Positions 9,773 through 18,334 are shown, counted from the stretch's first letter. The stretch is DNA of 64,000 nucleotides from Deltaproteobacteria bacterium (GCA_016218105.1 JACRET010000005.1:1-64000), one strand, 5' to 3'. A program made the numbers and translations. The notes: generated by a model not told the origin, from the letters alone.

Positions 9773-10009
9773 ATGGACTTTCATATAAACAAGACGCTTG
9801 ACGCCAGGGGGCTCAGCTGTCCGATGCCTTCGGTCAAGACCGCTCTCGCCCTGGAGGGCATGGAGGCCGGACAGATACTGGAAGTGCTTACGGACGACCC
9901 GGTTTCAAAAAAAGACCTCCCTGTATGGGCGCAGTCTACAGGCAATGAACTCCTCTGCATCAAAGAAGAAGCCGCGTCCGTAAAGATATATCTTAAAAAG
10001 GCATCATAA
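9773..10009 (+). CDS. tusA: TusA-family sulfur carrier protein
   Basis: A 78-residue protein. The signature is LDARGLSCPMP, with the persulfide-carrying cysteine before PMP, followed by the beta-alpha pattern ILEVLTDDP. The start at 9773 gives the standard TusA length and lies 11 bp after the DsrE2-like gene; an upstream in-frame extension runs into that gene and is not believed. It acts in the cytoplasm as a sulfur shuttle, feeding thiomodification, molybdenum cofactor formation or sulfur energy metabolism. Which of these applies cannot be told from the window. Co-transcription with the upstream gene is very likely. Confidence 0.9.
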   Translation: MDFHINKTLDARGLSCPMPSVKTALALEGMEAGQILEVLTDDPVSKKDLPVWAQSTGNELLCIKEEAASVKIYLKKAS

Positions 10010-10039
10010 CCCCCGCTCCTCTATCTTGAAAGGCATGAG

Positions 10040-10804
10040 ATGCCAAGGGTCTACCACCTCGACCTCGACAAAAGAGCGATACAGGGCGCGAAGATCGCCC
10101 TCCTTCCGGGAGACCCCGGCAGGGTCGGCGCTATCGCAGACGCAATCGCCGTGACCTACGGCTCCTCATCACTTGAACTCGCCTCAAAAAGGGAGTTCGT
10201 AACCTTCATCTCTGAATTCAACAACAACAAAGTCCTGGTGACATCGACCGGCATAGGCGGCCCCTCGGCCTCCATAGCCGTAGATGAGCTCGCGCAACTC
10301 GGGGTAAAGACCTTTATCAGGGTAGGCACCACGGGTGCGATACAGGACTACATAAAAAAAGGCGACTGCGTGATCACTACCGGCTCGGTCAGGTTTGACG
10401 GCGCATCCACCCATTACGCCCCGGTGGAATACCCTGCCGTTGCGGACCACGCCGTTACGGGGGCGCTTATAGAAGGCGCGAAGAAGACCGGGGTCAGATA
10501 CCATGTAGGCGTCTCCGCCTCATCCGACACTTTTTATCCTGGCGAAGAGAGGAAAGACTCTTACAGGGAATACACCTTGAGGAGGTTCAGGGGCCTGACG
10601 GAAGAGCTCAAGGCCCTGCATGTCCTGAACTTTGAGATGGAATCGGCCACGGTTCTTACGCTTACCGCCTCGATGGGTTTAAAGGGCGGGGCTGTCACAG
10701 GGGTCGTAAACCGTGGCTCTACCGGAAAGATAACAGACCAAGCGCTTAAACTGGGCGAAGAGAGCGCCATAAGGGTAGCCGTGGCGGCGCTGGCATTCTT
10801 ATGA
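10040..10804 (+). CDS. udp: Uridine phosphorylase
   Basis: A 254-residue enzyme of the nucleoside phosphorylase family that splits uridine with phosphate into uracil and ribose-1-phosphate. It resembles E. coli Udp along its length: the phosphate loop LLPGDPGRV, the central STGIGGPSASIAVDELAQLG, RVGTTGAIQ, SVRFDGAS, ASSDTFYPG and the nucleoside-binding NFEMESAT near the end. The start at 10040 has AAAGG about 8 bp upstream. It lies 30 bp after tusA on the same strand and may share its transcript, though no functional link is evident. Confidence 0.93.
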   Translation: MPRVYHLDLDKRAIQGAKIALLPGDPGRVGAIADAIAVTYGSSSLELASKREFVTFISEFNNNKVLVTSTGIGGPSASIAVDELAQLGVKTFIRVGTTGAIQDYIKKGDCVITTGSVRFDGASTHYAPVEYPAVADHAVTGALIEGAKKTGVRYHVGVSASSDTFYPGEERKDSYREYTLRRFRGLTEELKALHVLNFEMESATVLTLTASMGLKGGAVTGVVNRGSTGKITDQALKLGEESAIRVAVAALAFL

Positions 10805-10878
10805 CCACCCGGGCTTTATAAACCTCTTCCCATCTCCATCGACATATCCGCCTCTTCAGCGTTGTGTTGTAAGGTGGG

Positions 10879-11253
10879 TCATTTTCCGGGTTCTTTCAAT
10901 TTAAGGATCAGCCAATTCTTGCCGCCCGTAAGGATGAGCGCGTATCTGCCCGTAAGCTTTTCCCCTTTAAGCCTGAATACGACCTTGTCCGCCTCCCATG
11001 ATTCAACCGTATAAGTGCCTTTGTCCCATATCTCTACAGTCCCGGCGCCGTAGCTCCCTTCCGGGATGACCCCCTCGAAACTTATATAATCAAGGGGGTG
11101 GTCTTCCACGGCTACGGCAAGCCTCCTGGCACCCGGCGCATCAGGCAGTCCTTTTGGCACGGCCCAGCTCTTCAGCGCCCCTTGCGCCTCTAACCGAAAG
11201 TCATAATGGAGATGCGTCGCGTTATGCTTGTGTATTACAAAGCGGCTTTGCAT
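10879..11253 (-). CDS. Stand-alone LigD-type 3'-phosphoesterase domain protein
   Basis: A 124-residue protein equal to the phosphoesterase (PE) domain found at the N-terminus of bacterial DNA ligase D. The metal and catalytic signature is visible: FVIHKHNATHLHYDFRLE, then SWAVPKGLP, AVEDHPLDY, FEGVIPEGSYGAG, and a final GRYALIL..WLILK. The ATG at 11253 has GGAGG five bases upstream; a GTG at 11265 lacks its own ribosome site. PE domains trim 3'-phosphate and ribonucleotide ends during end-joining. No ligase, polymerase or Ku gene is in the window, so it may act in another repair context. The gene is convergent with udp. Confidence 0.9.
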   Translation of the reverse strand: MQSRFVIHKHNATHLHYDFRLEAQGALKSWAVPKGLPDAPGARRLAVAVEDHPLDYISFEGVIPEGSYGAGTVEIWDKGTYTVESWEADKVVFRLKGEKLTGRYALILTGGKNWLILKLKEPGK

Positions 11254-11369
11254 GCCAGCCTCCACGGTTGACAGGGATAGAACTCATGGTATCTTCTAAA
11301 TAGAGCTTGAAGAGCCTCGCTTTTCAAAACCACTATAATTATTCTATCCTTCTTTTTTAAAGGCACAGC

Positions 11370-11873
11370 ATGTGGAACCTTAAAAAAATCATAATGGCGG
11401 TCGCCGCCTTTACGCTTATCGGCTGCGCCCCTGTAATCTCAAAGGATACCCTGAAGGCCGTTGACCGCGATATAAAGTTCGAGCAGGTAGTGAAAAACCC
11501 CGATGCTTACGCGGGCAAGGGCGTCGTCTTCGGCGGGACTATCCTCGATATCGAGAACCGGGAAGATGTCACTATACTGGAAGTATTGCAGGAAGGCGTC
11601 AACTCGCAGCTTAAGCCCGTTGCCCCCGAAGAATCGGAGGGCCGCTTTTTAGTGAGGTTCAAGGGCTTCAAGGACCCTGCCGTTTATTCGAAGGGCAAGC
11701 ACATAACGGTAGCGGGAAAGATCGTGGATGCGGAAGAGAGAAAGCTCGGGAAAGGCACGTATCTTTATCCGGTCATAGAGCCTGCCGAGCACTACCTTTG
11801 GAAAAGACATGAATACGACAGAGGCCCTTCGCTCGGGATAGGCCTCGGCCTGGGATATACCCATATAGATTAG
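11370..11873 (+). CDS. Slp-family outer-membrane lipoprotein
   Basis: A 167-residue lipoprotein. The signal peptide ends in the lipobox LIGC with Cys at residue 19. The body follows the Slp (starvation lipoprotein) pattern: FEQVVKNPDAYAGKGVVFGGTI, then an OB-like strand set with VTILEV, GRFLVRF, ITVAGK and a YPVIEPAEHYLW end. It is probably anchored in the outer membrane facing the periplasm; the family's exact function is unknown. A TATAAT box lies at 11334-11339, about 30 bp before the ATG, but I see no convincing -35 box. It converges on rpe. Confidence 0.88.
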   Translation: MWNLKKIIMAVAAFTLIGCAPVISKDTLKAVDRDIKFEQVVKNPDAYAGKGVVFGGTILDIENREDVTILEVLQEGVNSQLKPVAPEESEGRFLVRFKGFKDPAVYSKGKHITVAGKIVDAEERKLGKGTYLYPVIEPAEHYLWKRHEYDRGPSLGIGLGLGYTHID

Positions 11874-11898
11874 CGGAACACACAAATTGGAAGAAAAC

Positions 11899-12567
11899 TT
11901 ACGCCTTTGCGGTCAGGCTCTCAACCTCTTTTCTCATCGCCTCGATCGTCTTCCTGTAATCCGGGGTACCGAACACACCCGACCCTGACACGAACACATC
12001 GGCCCCGGCGCGCGCAACCTCTTTGATATTCGATACCTTAATCCCTCCGTCGACCTCAAGCTCTATCATCTTTCCAGACTCGTCGATCATCTTCCTTACA
12101 GCGGCTATCTTGTTGATGGACCCGGGTATGAAGCCCTGGCCGCTGAAACCCGGATTAACGGACATCACGAGTATCATGTCAAGGTCATGGATTATGTCTT
12201 CTATCGTATGCACGGAGGACGCGGGGTTCATAGAAACGCCCGCTTTGACGCCGAGGTCTTTTATCGACTGAACGACTTTATGGAGGTGTTTTGTCGCCTC
12301 TACATGGACTGTTATTATATCGCTACCGGCCTTTACAAAATCAGCTATATATCTCTCAGGCTCTTCTATCATGAGGTGGACATCGAGCGGCAGCGAGGTA
12401 GCGCGCTTAAGCGCCTCCACTATGAAAGGCCCTATGGTTATATTCGGCACAAAACGCCCGTCCATCACGTCTACATGGACGTAATCGGCCTTCGCGTCCT
12501 CAAGTGCTTTCAGTTCGGCCGTAAGCTTGGTGAAATCTGCGGATAGTATTGAAGGGGATATTTTCAT
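11899..12567 (-). CDS. rpe: Ribulose-phosphate 3-epimerase
   Basis: A 222-residue TIM-barrel enzyme that interconverts ribulose-5-phosphate and xylulose-5-phosphate in the pentose phosphate pathway. It has the family motifs SPSILSADF, VDVMDGRFVPNITIG, LDVHLMIEEPERY, MSVNPGFSGQ and EVDGGI, covering the metal-binding Asp and His residues and the phosphate loop. The ATG is preceded by AAAGGA. It stands alone between a convergent lipoprotein gene and an intergenic repeat block. Confidence 0.95.
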   Translation of the reverse strand: MKISPSILSADFTKLTAELKALEDAKADYVHVDVMDGRFVPNITIGPFIVEALKRATSLPLDVHLMIEEPERYIADFVKAGSDIITVHVEATKHLHKVVQSIKDLGVKAGVSMNPASSVHTIEDIIHDLDMILVMSVNPGFSGQGFIPGSINKIAAVRKMIDESGKMIELEVDGGIKVSNIKEVARAGADVFVSGSGVFGTPDYRKTIEAMRKEVESLTAKA

Positions 12568-12641
12568 AGGCGTCCTTTAATTGTCTTTTAGTCGTGGCAT
12601 TCTTTTACCAGATTGACGCATTTTTGTCCAATATAACTTCC

Positions 12642-12977
12642 AGCAGGTTGCTGAAAAACAGGGGATGTGTGCAGGCTCCAGTCTGGTAAAGGCCTTTTGT
12701 GCACTGCCGTGCGCTTCTGGGTATTGCTCTGCTCGCTGTCGGCTCTCTCCCTCCGATAGAACTGAAGCCCGGTCGCTCGCCTCCTGCTCGTCTACGCAAT
12801 ACCCCTGTATTTTTTAAAGAACAAGATGCAAAAACGAAAGTTATTGCGAGCGGAGCGATCTCTTTCTCTAATTAAATTCCCCTCCCTCGATGGGAGGGGA
12901 TTAAGGGGAGGGTGATGTAGGGCCCGTTCCCCGAACGGGCCGGAAAACTATAAGATGGACTTTTTCAGCAGCCTGCT
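12642..12977. repeat. Composite repeat element (inverted ends around other repeat modules)
   Basis: The left end AGCAGGTTGCTGAAAAA (from 12642) and the right end TTTTTCAGCAGCCTGCT (to 12977) are inverted copies of each other. Between them lie the GGTATTG...CAATACCC module (12719-12805), the palindromic CCCCTCCC module (about 12888-12916) and a GGGCCCG/CGGGCC hairpin (12920-12943). The right edge contains the stop codon of the short nrdJ gene. There is no coding capacity. Confidence 0.8.
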
Positions 12978-14700
12978 AGCAGTAAAGCGGGCTTTTGCAC
13001 GTAAGCACCTGTTCCGCCCTTGTCCCGCTCCTGTAGACCGTGACGCCCTTGCACCCGAGCCTGTAAGCCAGCAGATAGGCGTTCTTTACGTCTTCCGGCT
13101 TGGCGTCTTGAGGAAGGTTTATTGTCTTCGAGACCGCGTTGTCCGTAAACTCCTGGAATACGGCCTGCATCCTTATATGCGCTTCGGGACTTACGTCAAA
13201 CGCAGTAACGAAGATGTCTTTTATCCACTCCGGCACATCTTTCCGGTCTTTAACGTTCCCGCCCGCGCTTATGAACTCGATCAGCTCCGTGCTGTAGAAC
13301 CCCTCGTCTTTCGAAACCTCTTCCACGAGCGGATTCACCTCCGGTATCTTCACCCCGTTCAACACCTGCCTTATATAACTCAGCGAATAGAACGGCTCTA
13401 TGCCGGATGAACAATCGGCAATGATCGACAGCGTGCCTGTAGGGGCTATGGTAGTGACGGTAGCGTTCCTTACCGGCCTGCCCCGGGGCATATCGAATAC
13501 GCTCCCCTTGATATTGGGGAAAGGCCCTTTTGTCCCGGCAAGCTCCCGTGACGCCTCCCATGCTGTCTCGCTTATGAACTTCATCACCTCTCCGGCTATC
13601 CTGAAGCTGTCCGCGCTTCCGTAGCACACCCTGAGCCTTACGAGCATGTCCGCGAACCCCATGACGCCAAGCCCGATCTTACGGTTGCCTTTCGCCATTA
13701 CGTCTATCTCACGGGTGGGATAGCGGCTCATGTCGATCACATCGTCAAGGAACCGCACGGAGGCTACGACGGTGGAGCGGAGCTTATCAAAATCCATTGC
13801 CCACCCCTTATCCCTGCGCCTCAGCATCTTCCCGAGGTTTATGGAGCCGAGATTGCAGGGCTCATAGCTTAAGAGCGGCTGCTCTCCGCAGGGGTTTGTC
13901 GCCTCGAAGCTCCCGATATTCGGCGTAGGGTTCGACCTGTTGACCCTGTCCATGAAGATAACGCCCGGCTCGCCGCTTTTCCACGCGGACTCGGCGATTT
14001 TATCGAAGACCTCCTTCGCGCTCTTATATTCCGCGATCTTACCTGTCCTGGGGTTTACAAGCGGATATTCCGCGTTTTTTTCAAGCGCCTCCATGAACCT
14101 TTCGGTTACCGCGACGGAAAGGTTGAAATTCGTAAACTCGGAGGGGTCTTCTTTTACCGTAATGAACGACATTATGTCGGGATGGTCGATCCTTAAAATA
14201 CCCATATTTGCGCCCCGCCTTGTGCCGCCCTGCTTTATGGCCTCGGTCGTGGCGTTAAACACCCTCATGAAGGAAACAGGGCCGCTGGCGATCCCGCCGG
14301 TAGAGCCTACAATGTCATTGGACTGTCGGAGCCTTGAAAATGAAAAACCCGTGCCGCCGCCGGACTGGTGTATTATGGCGGTATTTTTTACGGCCTCGAA
14401 AATGGAATCAAGGGAGTCTTCGACCGGCAGCACAAAGCAGGCCGCGAGCTGCTGAAGCCTTCTACCCGCGTTCATCAGGGTCGGCGAGTTCGGGAGGAAC
14501 TCAAGTCTCGCCATCATGCGGAAAAACTCCTCCTCGAACATCGAAGCGTCCACCCCATAGAGCTTCTCCGCACCAGCGACATTACGGGCTACCCTTCTAA
14601 ACATCTCAAGCGGGGTCTCTACTGCGCGGCCTGACGCGTCTTTCGTCAGATACCGTTTTTCAAGCACGGTCATTGCGCCGGGTGAAAGTTTAAGCTCCAT
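12976..14700 (-). CDS. nrdJ: Adenosylcobalamin-dependent ribonucleotide reductase, short form (class II)
   Basis: A 574-residue class II RNR that makes deoxyribonucleotides using adenosylcobalamin. Key residues are present: C88 (QLAACFV), the thiyl cysteine C271 and E273 in NPCGEQP, and redox partner C282. It keeps the GGTRRGANMG and IAPTGTLSIIA motifs but lacks the long C-terminal TSCPD and zinc-ribbon part of the second copy at 43227-45608. It ends in C-X5-C (C568, C574), which could be the thioredoxin-reducible tail pair. The stop codon lies in the edge of a repeat element, so truncation is possible. The ATG is preceded by AGAGG. No NrdR box pair was seen upstream. Confidence 0.92.
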   Translation of the reverse strand: MELKLSPGAMTVLEKRYLTKDASGRAVETPLEMFRRVARNVAGAEKLYGVDASMFEEEFFRMMARLEFLPNSPTLMNAGRRLQQLAACFVLPVEDSLDSIFEAVKNTAIIHQSGGGTGFSFSRLRQSNDIVGSTGGIASGPVSFMRVFNATTEAIKQGGTRRGANMGILRIDHPDIMSFITVKEDPSEFTNFNLSVAVTERFMEALEKNAEYPLVNPRTGKIAEYKSAKEVFDKIAESAWKSGEPGVIFMDRVNRSNPTPNIGSFEATNPCGEQPLLSYEPCNLGSINLGKMLRRRDKGWAMDFDKLRSTVVASVRFLDDVIDMSRYPTREIDVMAKGNRKIGLGVMGFADMLVRLRVCYGSADSFRIAGEVMKFISETAWEASRELAGTKGPFPNIKGSVFDMPRGRPVRNATVTTIAPTGTLSIIADCSSGIEPFYSLSYIRQVLNGVKIPEVNPLVEEVSKDEGFYSTELIEFISAGGNVKDRKDVPEWIKDIFVTAFDVSPEAHIRMQAVFQEFTDNAVSKTINLPQDAKPEDVKNAYLLAYRLGCKGVTVYRSGTRAEQVLTCKSPLYC

Positions 14701-14742
14701 ATAGCCTCTTTACAGACGGTTTTTCCGCCGTGGATTGTTTAG

Positions 14743-14764
14743 GCAGGCTGTTTTTACAGCCTGC
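14743..14764. repeat. Minimal hairpin related to the TIR repeat family
   Basis: GCAGGCTG and CAGCCTGC form an 8-bp stem around a six-base T-rich loop. The arms echo the ends of the AGCAGG...CCTGCT elements with nearly all of the internal sequence lost. It sits between the tlpA stop and the short nrdJ start, where it could act as a weak terminator. Confidence 0.55.
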
Positions 14765-14875
14765 TATACGATTCTATCAGCGATATGAAATGATGGCAAG
14801 GCAGAGGCGGGGAGAGCTACTTCCCTTTAAGGAAAGCGGAGGCGTGATTTCACGAAACAGATGGTTCAGAGCCAA

Positions 14876-15391
14876 CTAAAGGGCTCTTTTTATCTCCCTG
14901 AAAAGGATATCTTCCGATATGGCGCCGGAGTGGGTATAGCTGACCGCGCCGTCCTTTCCGATTATATTGGTCTGAGGCACCCCGTAAATATTGTAGGCCT
15001 TCATGATCTCGCCGGCAGCGTCCCTTCCGGCGGGGAACGTAATATTAAACTCCTTTATAAAGCCCTTCGCCCCGGCTTCGGTGTCGTCAACTGCTACGGC
15101 TATGAACTCCACGCCGTCATTTTTATAAGCCTGATACGCTTTCTCAAGCGTTTTAGCCTCAAATCTGCAGGGCCCGCACCATGACGCGAAGAAATTGACC
15201 ACCACCGTCTTCCCCTTCATAGCCTCAAGGCTGAATTCCTGATTATCGAAGGTAGTCAGCTTGAAAGGTATGGCGGCAGCCGCGCCGGAAGGCTTTTTTT
15301 CAGACTTGCCTTTACATCCGCCAATGCCCGATATCATTAGAAACGCCATTAAGACCGCTGACATCAAGGCTGTAATTTTTCTTTTTTTCAT
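14876..15391 (-). CDS. TlpA-family thioredoxin-like lipoprotein
   Basis: A periplasmic thiol-disulfide oxidoreductase of 171 residues. The start at 15391 has AAGGAT upstream; an in-frame extension to 15475 runs into a terminator and repeat debris. A hydrophobic signal ends in a likely lipobox (GIGGC), so it is probably membrane-anchored. The thioredoxin fold has the active-site WCGPC in a VVNFFASWCGPC context and the cis-Pro region IYGVPQTNIIG. Family roles include reduction of apocytochrome c or other periplasmic cysteines; the ccsA gene at 60 kb would fit this. It follows trxA on the same strand with a terminator between. Confidence 0.88.
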   Translation of the reverse strand: MKKRKITALMSAVLMAFLMISGIGGCKGKSEKKPSGAAAAIPFKLTTFDNQEFSLEAMKGKTVVVNFFASWCGPCRFEAKTLEKAYQAYKNDGVEFIAVAVDDTEAGAKGFIKEFNITFPAGRDAAGEIMKAYNIYGVPQTNIIGKDGAVSYTHSGAISEDILFREIKRAL

Positions 15392-15424
15392 CTTCACATC
15401 CTTAATATTGTAATAAATCCCGAA

Positions 15425-15459
15425 GAAAGCAATTTCTATTCGCTCGCCATGCATATTCA
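15425..15459. repeat. Truncated copy of the two-hairpin repeat
   Basis: CAATTTCTATTCGCTCGC followed by CATGCATATTC matches the middle and right end of the ~112-bp element found complete at 21706, 27858, 36002 and 53163. Both hairpins are missing. Confidence 0.6.
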
Positions 15460-15460
15460 T

Positions 15461-15491
15461 AAAAAAAGGGGACAAACCTCAGTTTGCCCCC
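15461..15491 (-). terminator. Rho-independent terminator after trxA
   Basis: Read on the minus strand, GGGGGCAAAC and GTTTGTCCCC form a 10-bp stem (one G-U pair) with loop TGAG, followed by seven T residues (15461-15467). It lies about 28 bp after the trxA stop and should separate trxA from tlpA. Confidence 0.75.
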
Positions 15492-15518
15492 TTGAAAGAT
15501 ATCTGAAAAAAACTTCTT

Positions 15519-15845
15519 TTAAAAGCCTTTTTCGATAAGCTCTTTTATCTGGTTTTTGGGCACGGCGCCTACGAGCTGGTCTAGGACCTTGCCGCCTTTA
15601 AAGAGTATCAGGGTCGGTATCCCCCTTACGCCGTATCTGCCGGGGGTCGCGGGATTATCGTCCACGTTCATTTTGGCTACCCGGATCCTTGCGCCGTACT
15701 CATTGGCCATCTCTTCCACGATCGGGGCTATAGCCCGGCAAGGAGCGCACCAGCTTGCCCAGAAATCCACGAGAGCCGGCACCTCTGACTTAATCACCAT
15801 CGAATCAAACGTCGAATCTGTTACGTTTATTATATTATCAGCCAT
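15519..15845 (-). CDS. trxA: Thioredoxin
   Basis: A 108-residue cytoplasmic thioredoxin. The active site is WCAPC, where most thioredoxins have WCGPC; the Ala variant is known in some bacterial thioredoxins. The buried Asp region (PALVDFWASW), KMNVDDNPATPGRYGVRGIPTLILF with the cis-Pro, and GAVPKNQIKELI are all standard. AAAGGAG lies 10 bp before the ATG. It is a plausible reductant for the class II RNRs and the TlpA protein in the window. Confidence 0.95.
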   Translation of the reverse strand: MADNIINVTDSTFDSMVIKSEVPALVDFWASWCAPCRAIAPIVEEMANEYGARIRVAKMNVDDNPATPGRYGVRGIPTLILFKGGKVLDQLVGAVPKNQIKELIEKGF

Positions 15846-16015
15846 TTTAAACCACTCCTTTCGGTCATTTTCAGCGTGGAAGATGGAACGAGGCTCAATT
15901 CAGGGACATCCTCTATGAAATATAATCTAATGATCAAGTTGTGTCAACCCCTTTATTTCCCTCGAACATCGCTTTTATCCTTGACAGGGAAATGCCAAAT
16001 AAGGAAAATATCCCC

Positions 16016-16303
16016 ATGAAAGATGAAGCGCTTTTAACACTGCTGGAAGAATCAGCCGCCAAGCTATCGATAAAGCTCGGATACGAGGATCTAAGAAAAG
16101 GTGAGGTGGCGACCCCCGGAGGGCTCTTTCTGTTAAGGGGCGAGAAGAGGATCCTTATACATAAGGGACTCACGGTAAAAGACAAGATAGAAGTCCTTAC
16201 CGATATCCTCTCAGGGCTGAACATCGAAGAAGTCCACCTGCCCCCGGAAGTGAGGGAAAGGATACTTAAGCATAGAAAGGGCCGTACAACAACCCCGGCC
16301 TAA
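16016..16303 (+). CDS. Conserved hypothetical protein
   Basis: A 95-residue soluble protein with no recognised domain. It begins with an acidic helix (DEALLTLLEESAAKL), then a beta-rich core with GGLFLLRGEKRILIHKGLT, a helix KDKIEVLTDILSGL, and a conserved-looking end VHLPPEVRERIL. The start at 16016 has AAGGA ten bases upstream; in-frame ATGs at 15992 and 15941 are less well placed. Small proteins with this GGLC/F-LRG...LPPxVR layout occur in Deltaproteobacteria, but the function is unknown to me. It is divergent from trxA. Confidence 0.65.
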   Translation: MKDEALLTLLEESAAKLSIKLGYEDLRKGEVATPGGLFLLRGEKRILIHKGLTVKDKIEVLTDILSGLNIEEVHLPPEVRERILKHRKGRTTTPA

Positions 16304-16430
16304 AACCCTGGTTTTACGAAGGCCTTTATAAACTCTTAAACCGGCTCTCATCTTCAAATTGCCCGCGATGCCCCCCCTTGCTCCTCCCTTTTGCGCCTTC
16401 AGGACGGCATGCCTCGAAAACTTTCTTATA

Positions 16431-16459
16431 TTGACTATGGCTTTCGGTAATGTTACTAT
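16431..16459 (+). promoter_or_regulatory. Possible sigma-70 promoter for the TPR-lolB-like operon
   Basis: TTGACT at 16431-16436 and TACTAT at 16454-16459 are spaced by 17 bp, about 160 bp before the GTG start of the TPR gene. The rest of the 314-bp gap (16304-16618) shows only a small GCCCC-TGA-GGGGC hairpin near 16575. Confidence 0.4.
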
Positions 16460-16618
16460 AAACGCGGCGTAATATGCCTTTTTTGAACTGTCTTTTTTTT
16501 GTAAACAAGGCCCTTCTACCCGCCAGACCCGGTTAATGCTGTACCTTCAATCCGGCCTTTTAGTTTAAACACAGCCCCTGAGGGGCTTCCAACCCGGCTC
16601 ACAAATGGAGGATTTTTT

Positions 16619-18334
16619 GTGACAAAATTTTCCCTCTTTAAAAAGCTAGTTTTTCCGGCTTTTATATTTTCCCTTATCCTCCCAGTCATGGCCGGAACCG
16701 CGGAAGGCGCGCGCTCCTCAAGGGTCAAGGCCGCCTCTGAATCATACTACAATTACACGGCCGCCCAGATGCTTAAGAAAGGCGGCAATATCGCCGGGGC
16801 GATAGACCTTTACAAGAAAACCATCGCTATCGACGGCAAATCCGCCACCCTCTACGCCGACCTGGGCCAGCTCTACATGTCGACCGGAGACAACGAACAG
16901 GCGAAAAAATCCCTCGAGAAGGCTATTGAGATAGACCCCGCCTATCCGCAGTCCTACCTCATACTTGCGGAGCTTTATTCGATCCTCAAGAACGACAATG
17001 CAGCCGCCGTGAACTATAGTAAAGCCATCGAGCTCGACCCGAAGAACACGAGGAACTATCTCCTCCTCGGCGCCCTTTACGGCAAGACCAAGGATTATGA
17101 TAAGGGGATCGAGGTTCTTAACAAGCTCATTGCCGTCAACCAGGATTCCATAATGGCCTATTATTACCTGGCCAAGATCGAATTCGACCGCTCAAATTAC
17201 GCCAAGGCCGCCGAATATTACTCCAGGGCCTTAAGCATCAACTCGCACTTCGGGGCAGCCTACTTCGAACTCGGCGTCACCTACGAGCTTGATAAAAAAA
17301 CCGACCAGGCGATAGAAATATACCGCAAGGGCATAGAGATAATGCCACACGATACCGGCATAAGGAGCCGGCTCGGCACATTATACATCCAGCAGAACAA
17401 GCTCGACGACGCGCTGGCGCAGTACAAGGAACTTGAAAAAAACCAGGACACGAAGCTTGACGCGACGGTAAAGATAGGCCTCATTTATTTCGAAAAAAAG
17501 GATTATGACAGCGCGATCTCCCAGTTCAGCAGGATACTCGGCGAGAACCCGGACTTTCACAGGGTGCGCTATTATCTCGGCACGAGCTACGAGGAGAAGG
17601 GCGATCTTACCGGCGCGGCCAGGGAATTCATGCTCATCCCCGAGAAGGACACGAGCTTCATCGATTCGAAGATCCACCTCGCATACATATATGAACGCCA
17701 GGGCAGGCTCGATAACACCATAAAGGAATTGAACGAGGCTATCAAGGTAAAGGGCGACTCTGCTGAGCTTCTAAGGCTCCTTGCCTCGATCTACAGGGAA
17801 GCGAAGAAATATACCGAAGCCGTCGATACGCTCGAGCGCGCCTCAAAGACCGGGTCAAAAGACCCTGAGCTGTACTTCCTCCTGGGTGTCGTCTACGACG
17901 AGGCCAAGATGGAGGACAAGGTCCTGGGCGCCATGCGGAAGGTGCTTGAGCTTGACCCCAAGCACGCGAACGCCATGAACTACATCGGCTACTCTCTCGC
18001 CGAGCGGGGCGTGATGCTCAACGAGGCGGAAGATTACGTAAAGAAGGCGCTCGCCCTTAAACCCGAAAGCGGCCACATACTCGACAGCCTCGGCTGGGTA
18101 TACTACAAGAAAGGCGAATTCGGGCGGGCGATAACCGAGCTTGAGAAAGCCGTCAAACAGCTTCCTGAGGACCCCACGGTCATAGAACACCTCGGCGATG
18201 CCTATCTCATGAACAACCTTAAGCAGAAGGCCCTCCTATCTTATGAGGGCGCGCTTAAAATAAACCCCGGCAACGCTTCACTTAAAGAGAAGCTGGAAAA
18301 GCTGAAGGAAGAGCTCAAGGCAAGCAATCCGTGA
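16619..18334 (+). CDS. Secreted tetratricopeptide-repeat protein
   Basis: A 571-residue protein with an N-terminal signal segment (about 1-28, ending near the TAEGARS cleavage region), followed by about 14 tandem TPR motifs to the end, recognisable by A-x-x-x-Y/L and A-IEIDP spacing (for example AKKSLEKAIEIDPAYPQSY). The GTG start is set by GGAGG at 16608-16612. TPR arrays scaffold protein complexes, and the export signal suggests a periplasmic or envelope role. The stop overlaps the GTG of the next lipoprotein gene by 4 bp, so both are translated together. TPR protein beside a LolB-like lipoprotein is a recurrent pair in Deltaproteobacteria. Confidence 0.9.
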   Translation: MTKFSLFKKLVFPAFIFSLILPVMAGTAEGARSSRVKAASESYYNYTAAQMLKKGGNIAGAIDLYKKTIAIDGKSATLYADLGQLYMSTGDNEQAKKSLEKAIEIDPAYPQSYLILAELYSILKNDNAAAVNYSKAIELDPKNTRNYLLLGALYGKTKDYDKGIEVLNKLIAVNQDSIMAYYYLAKIEFDRSNYAKAAEYYSRALSINSHFGAAYFELGVTYELDKKTDQAIEIYRKGIEIMPHDTGIRSRLGTLYIQQNKLDDALAQYKELEKNQDTKLDATVKIGLIYFEKKDYDSAISQFSRILGENPDFHRVRYYLGTSYEEKGDLTGAAREFMLIPEKDTSFIDSKIHLAYIYERQGRLDNTIKELNEAIKVKGDSAELLRLLASIYREAKKYTEAVDTLERASKTGSKDPELYFLLGVVYDEAKMEDKVLGAMRKVLELDPKHANAMNYIGYSLAERGVMLNEAEDYVKKALALKPESGHILDSLGWVYYKKGEFGRAITELEKAVKQLPEDPTVIEHLGDAYLMNNLKQKALLSYEGALKINPGNASLKEKLEKLKEELKASNP

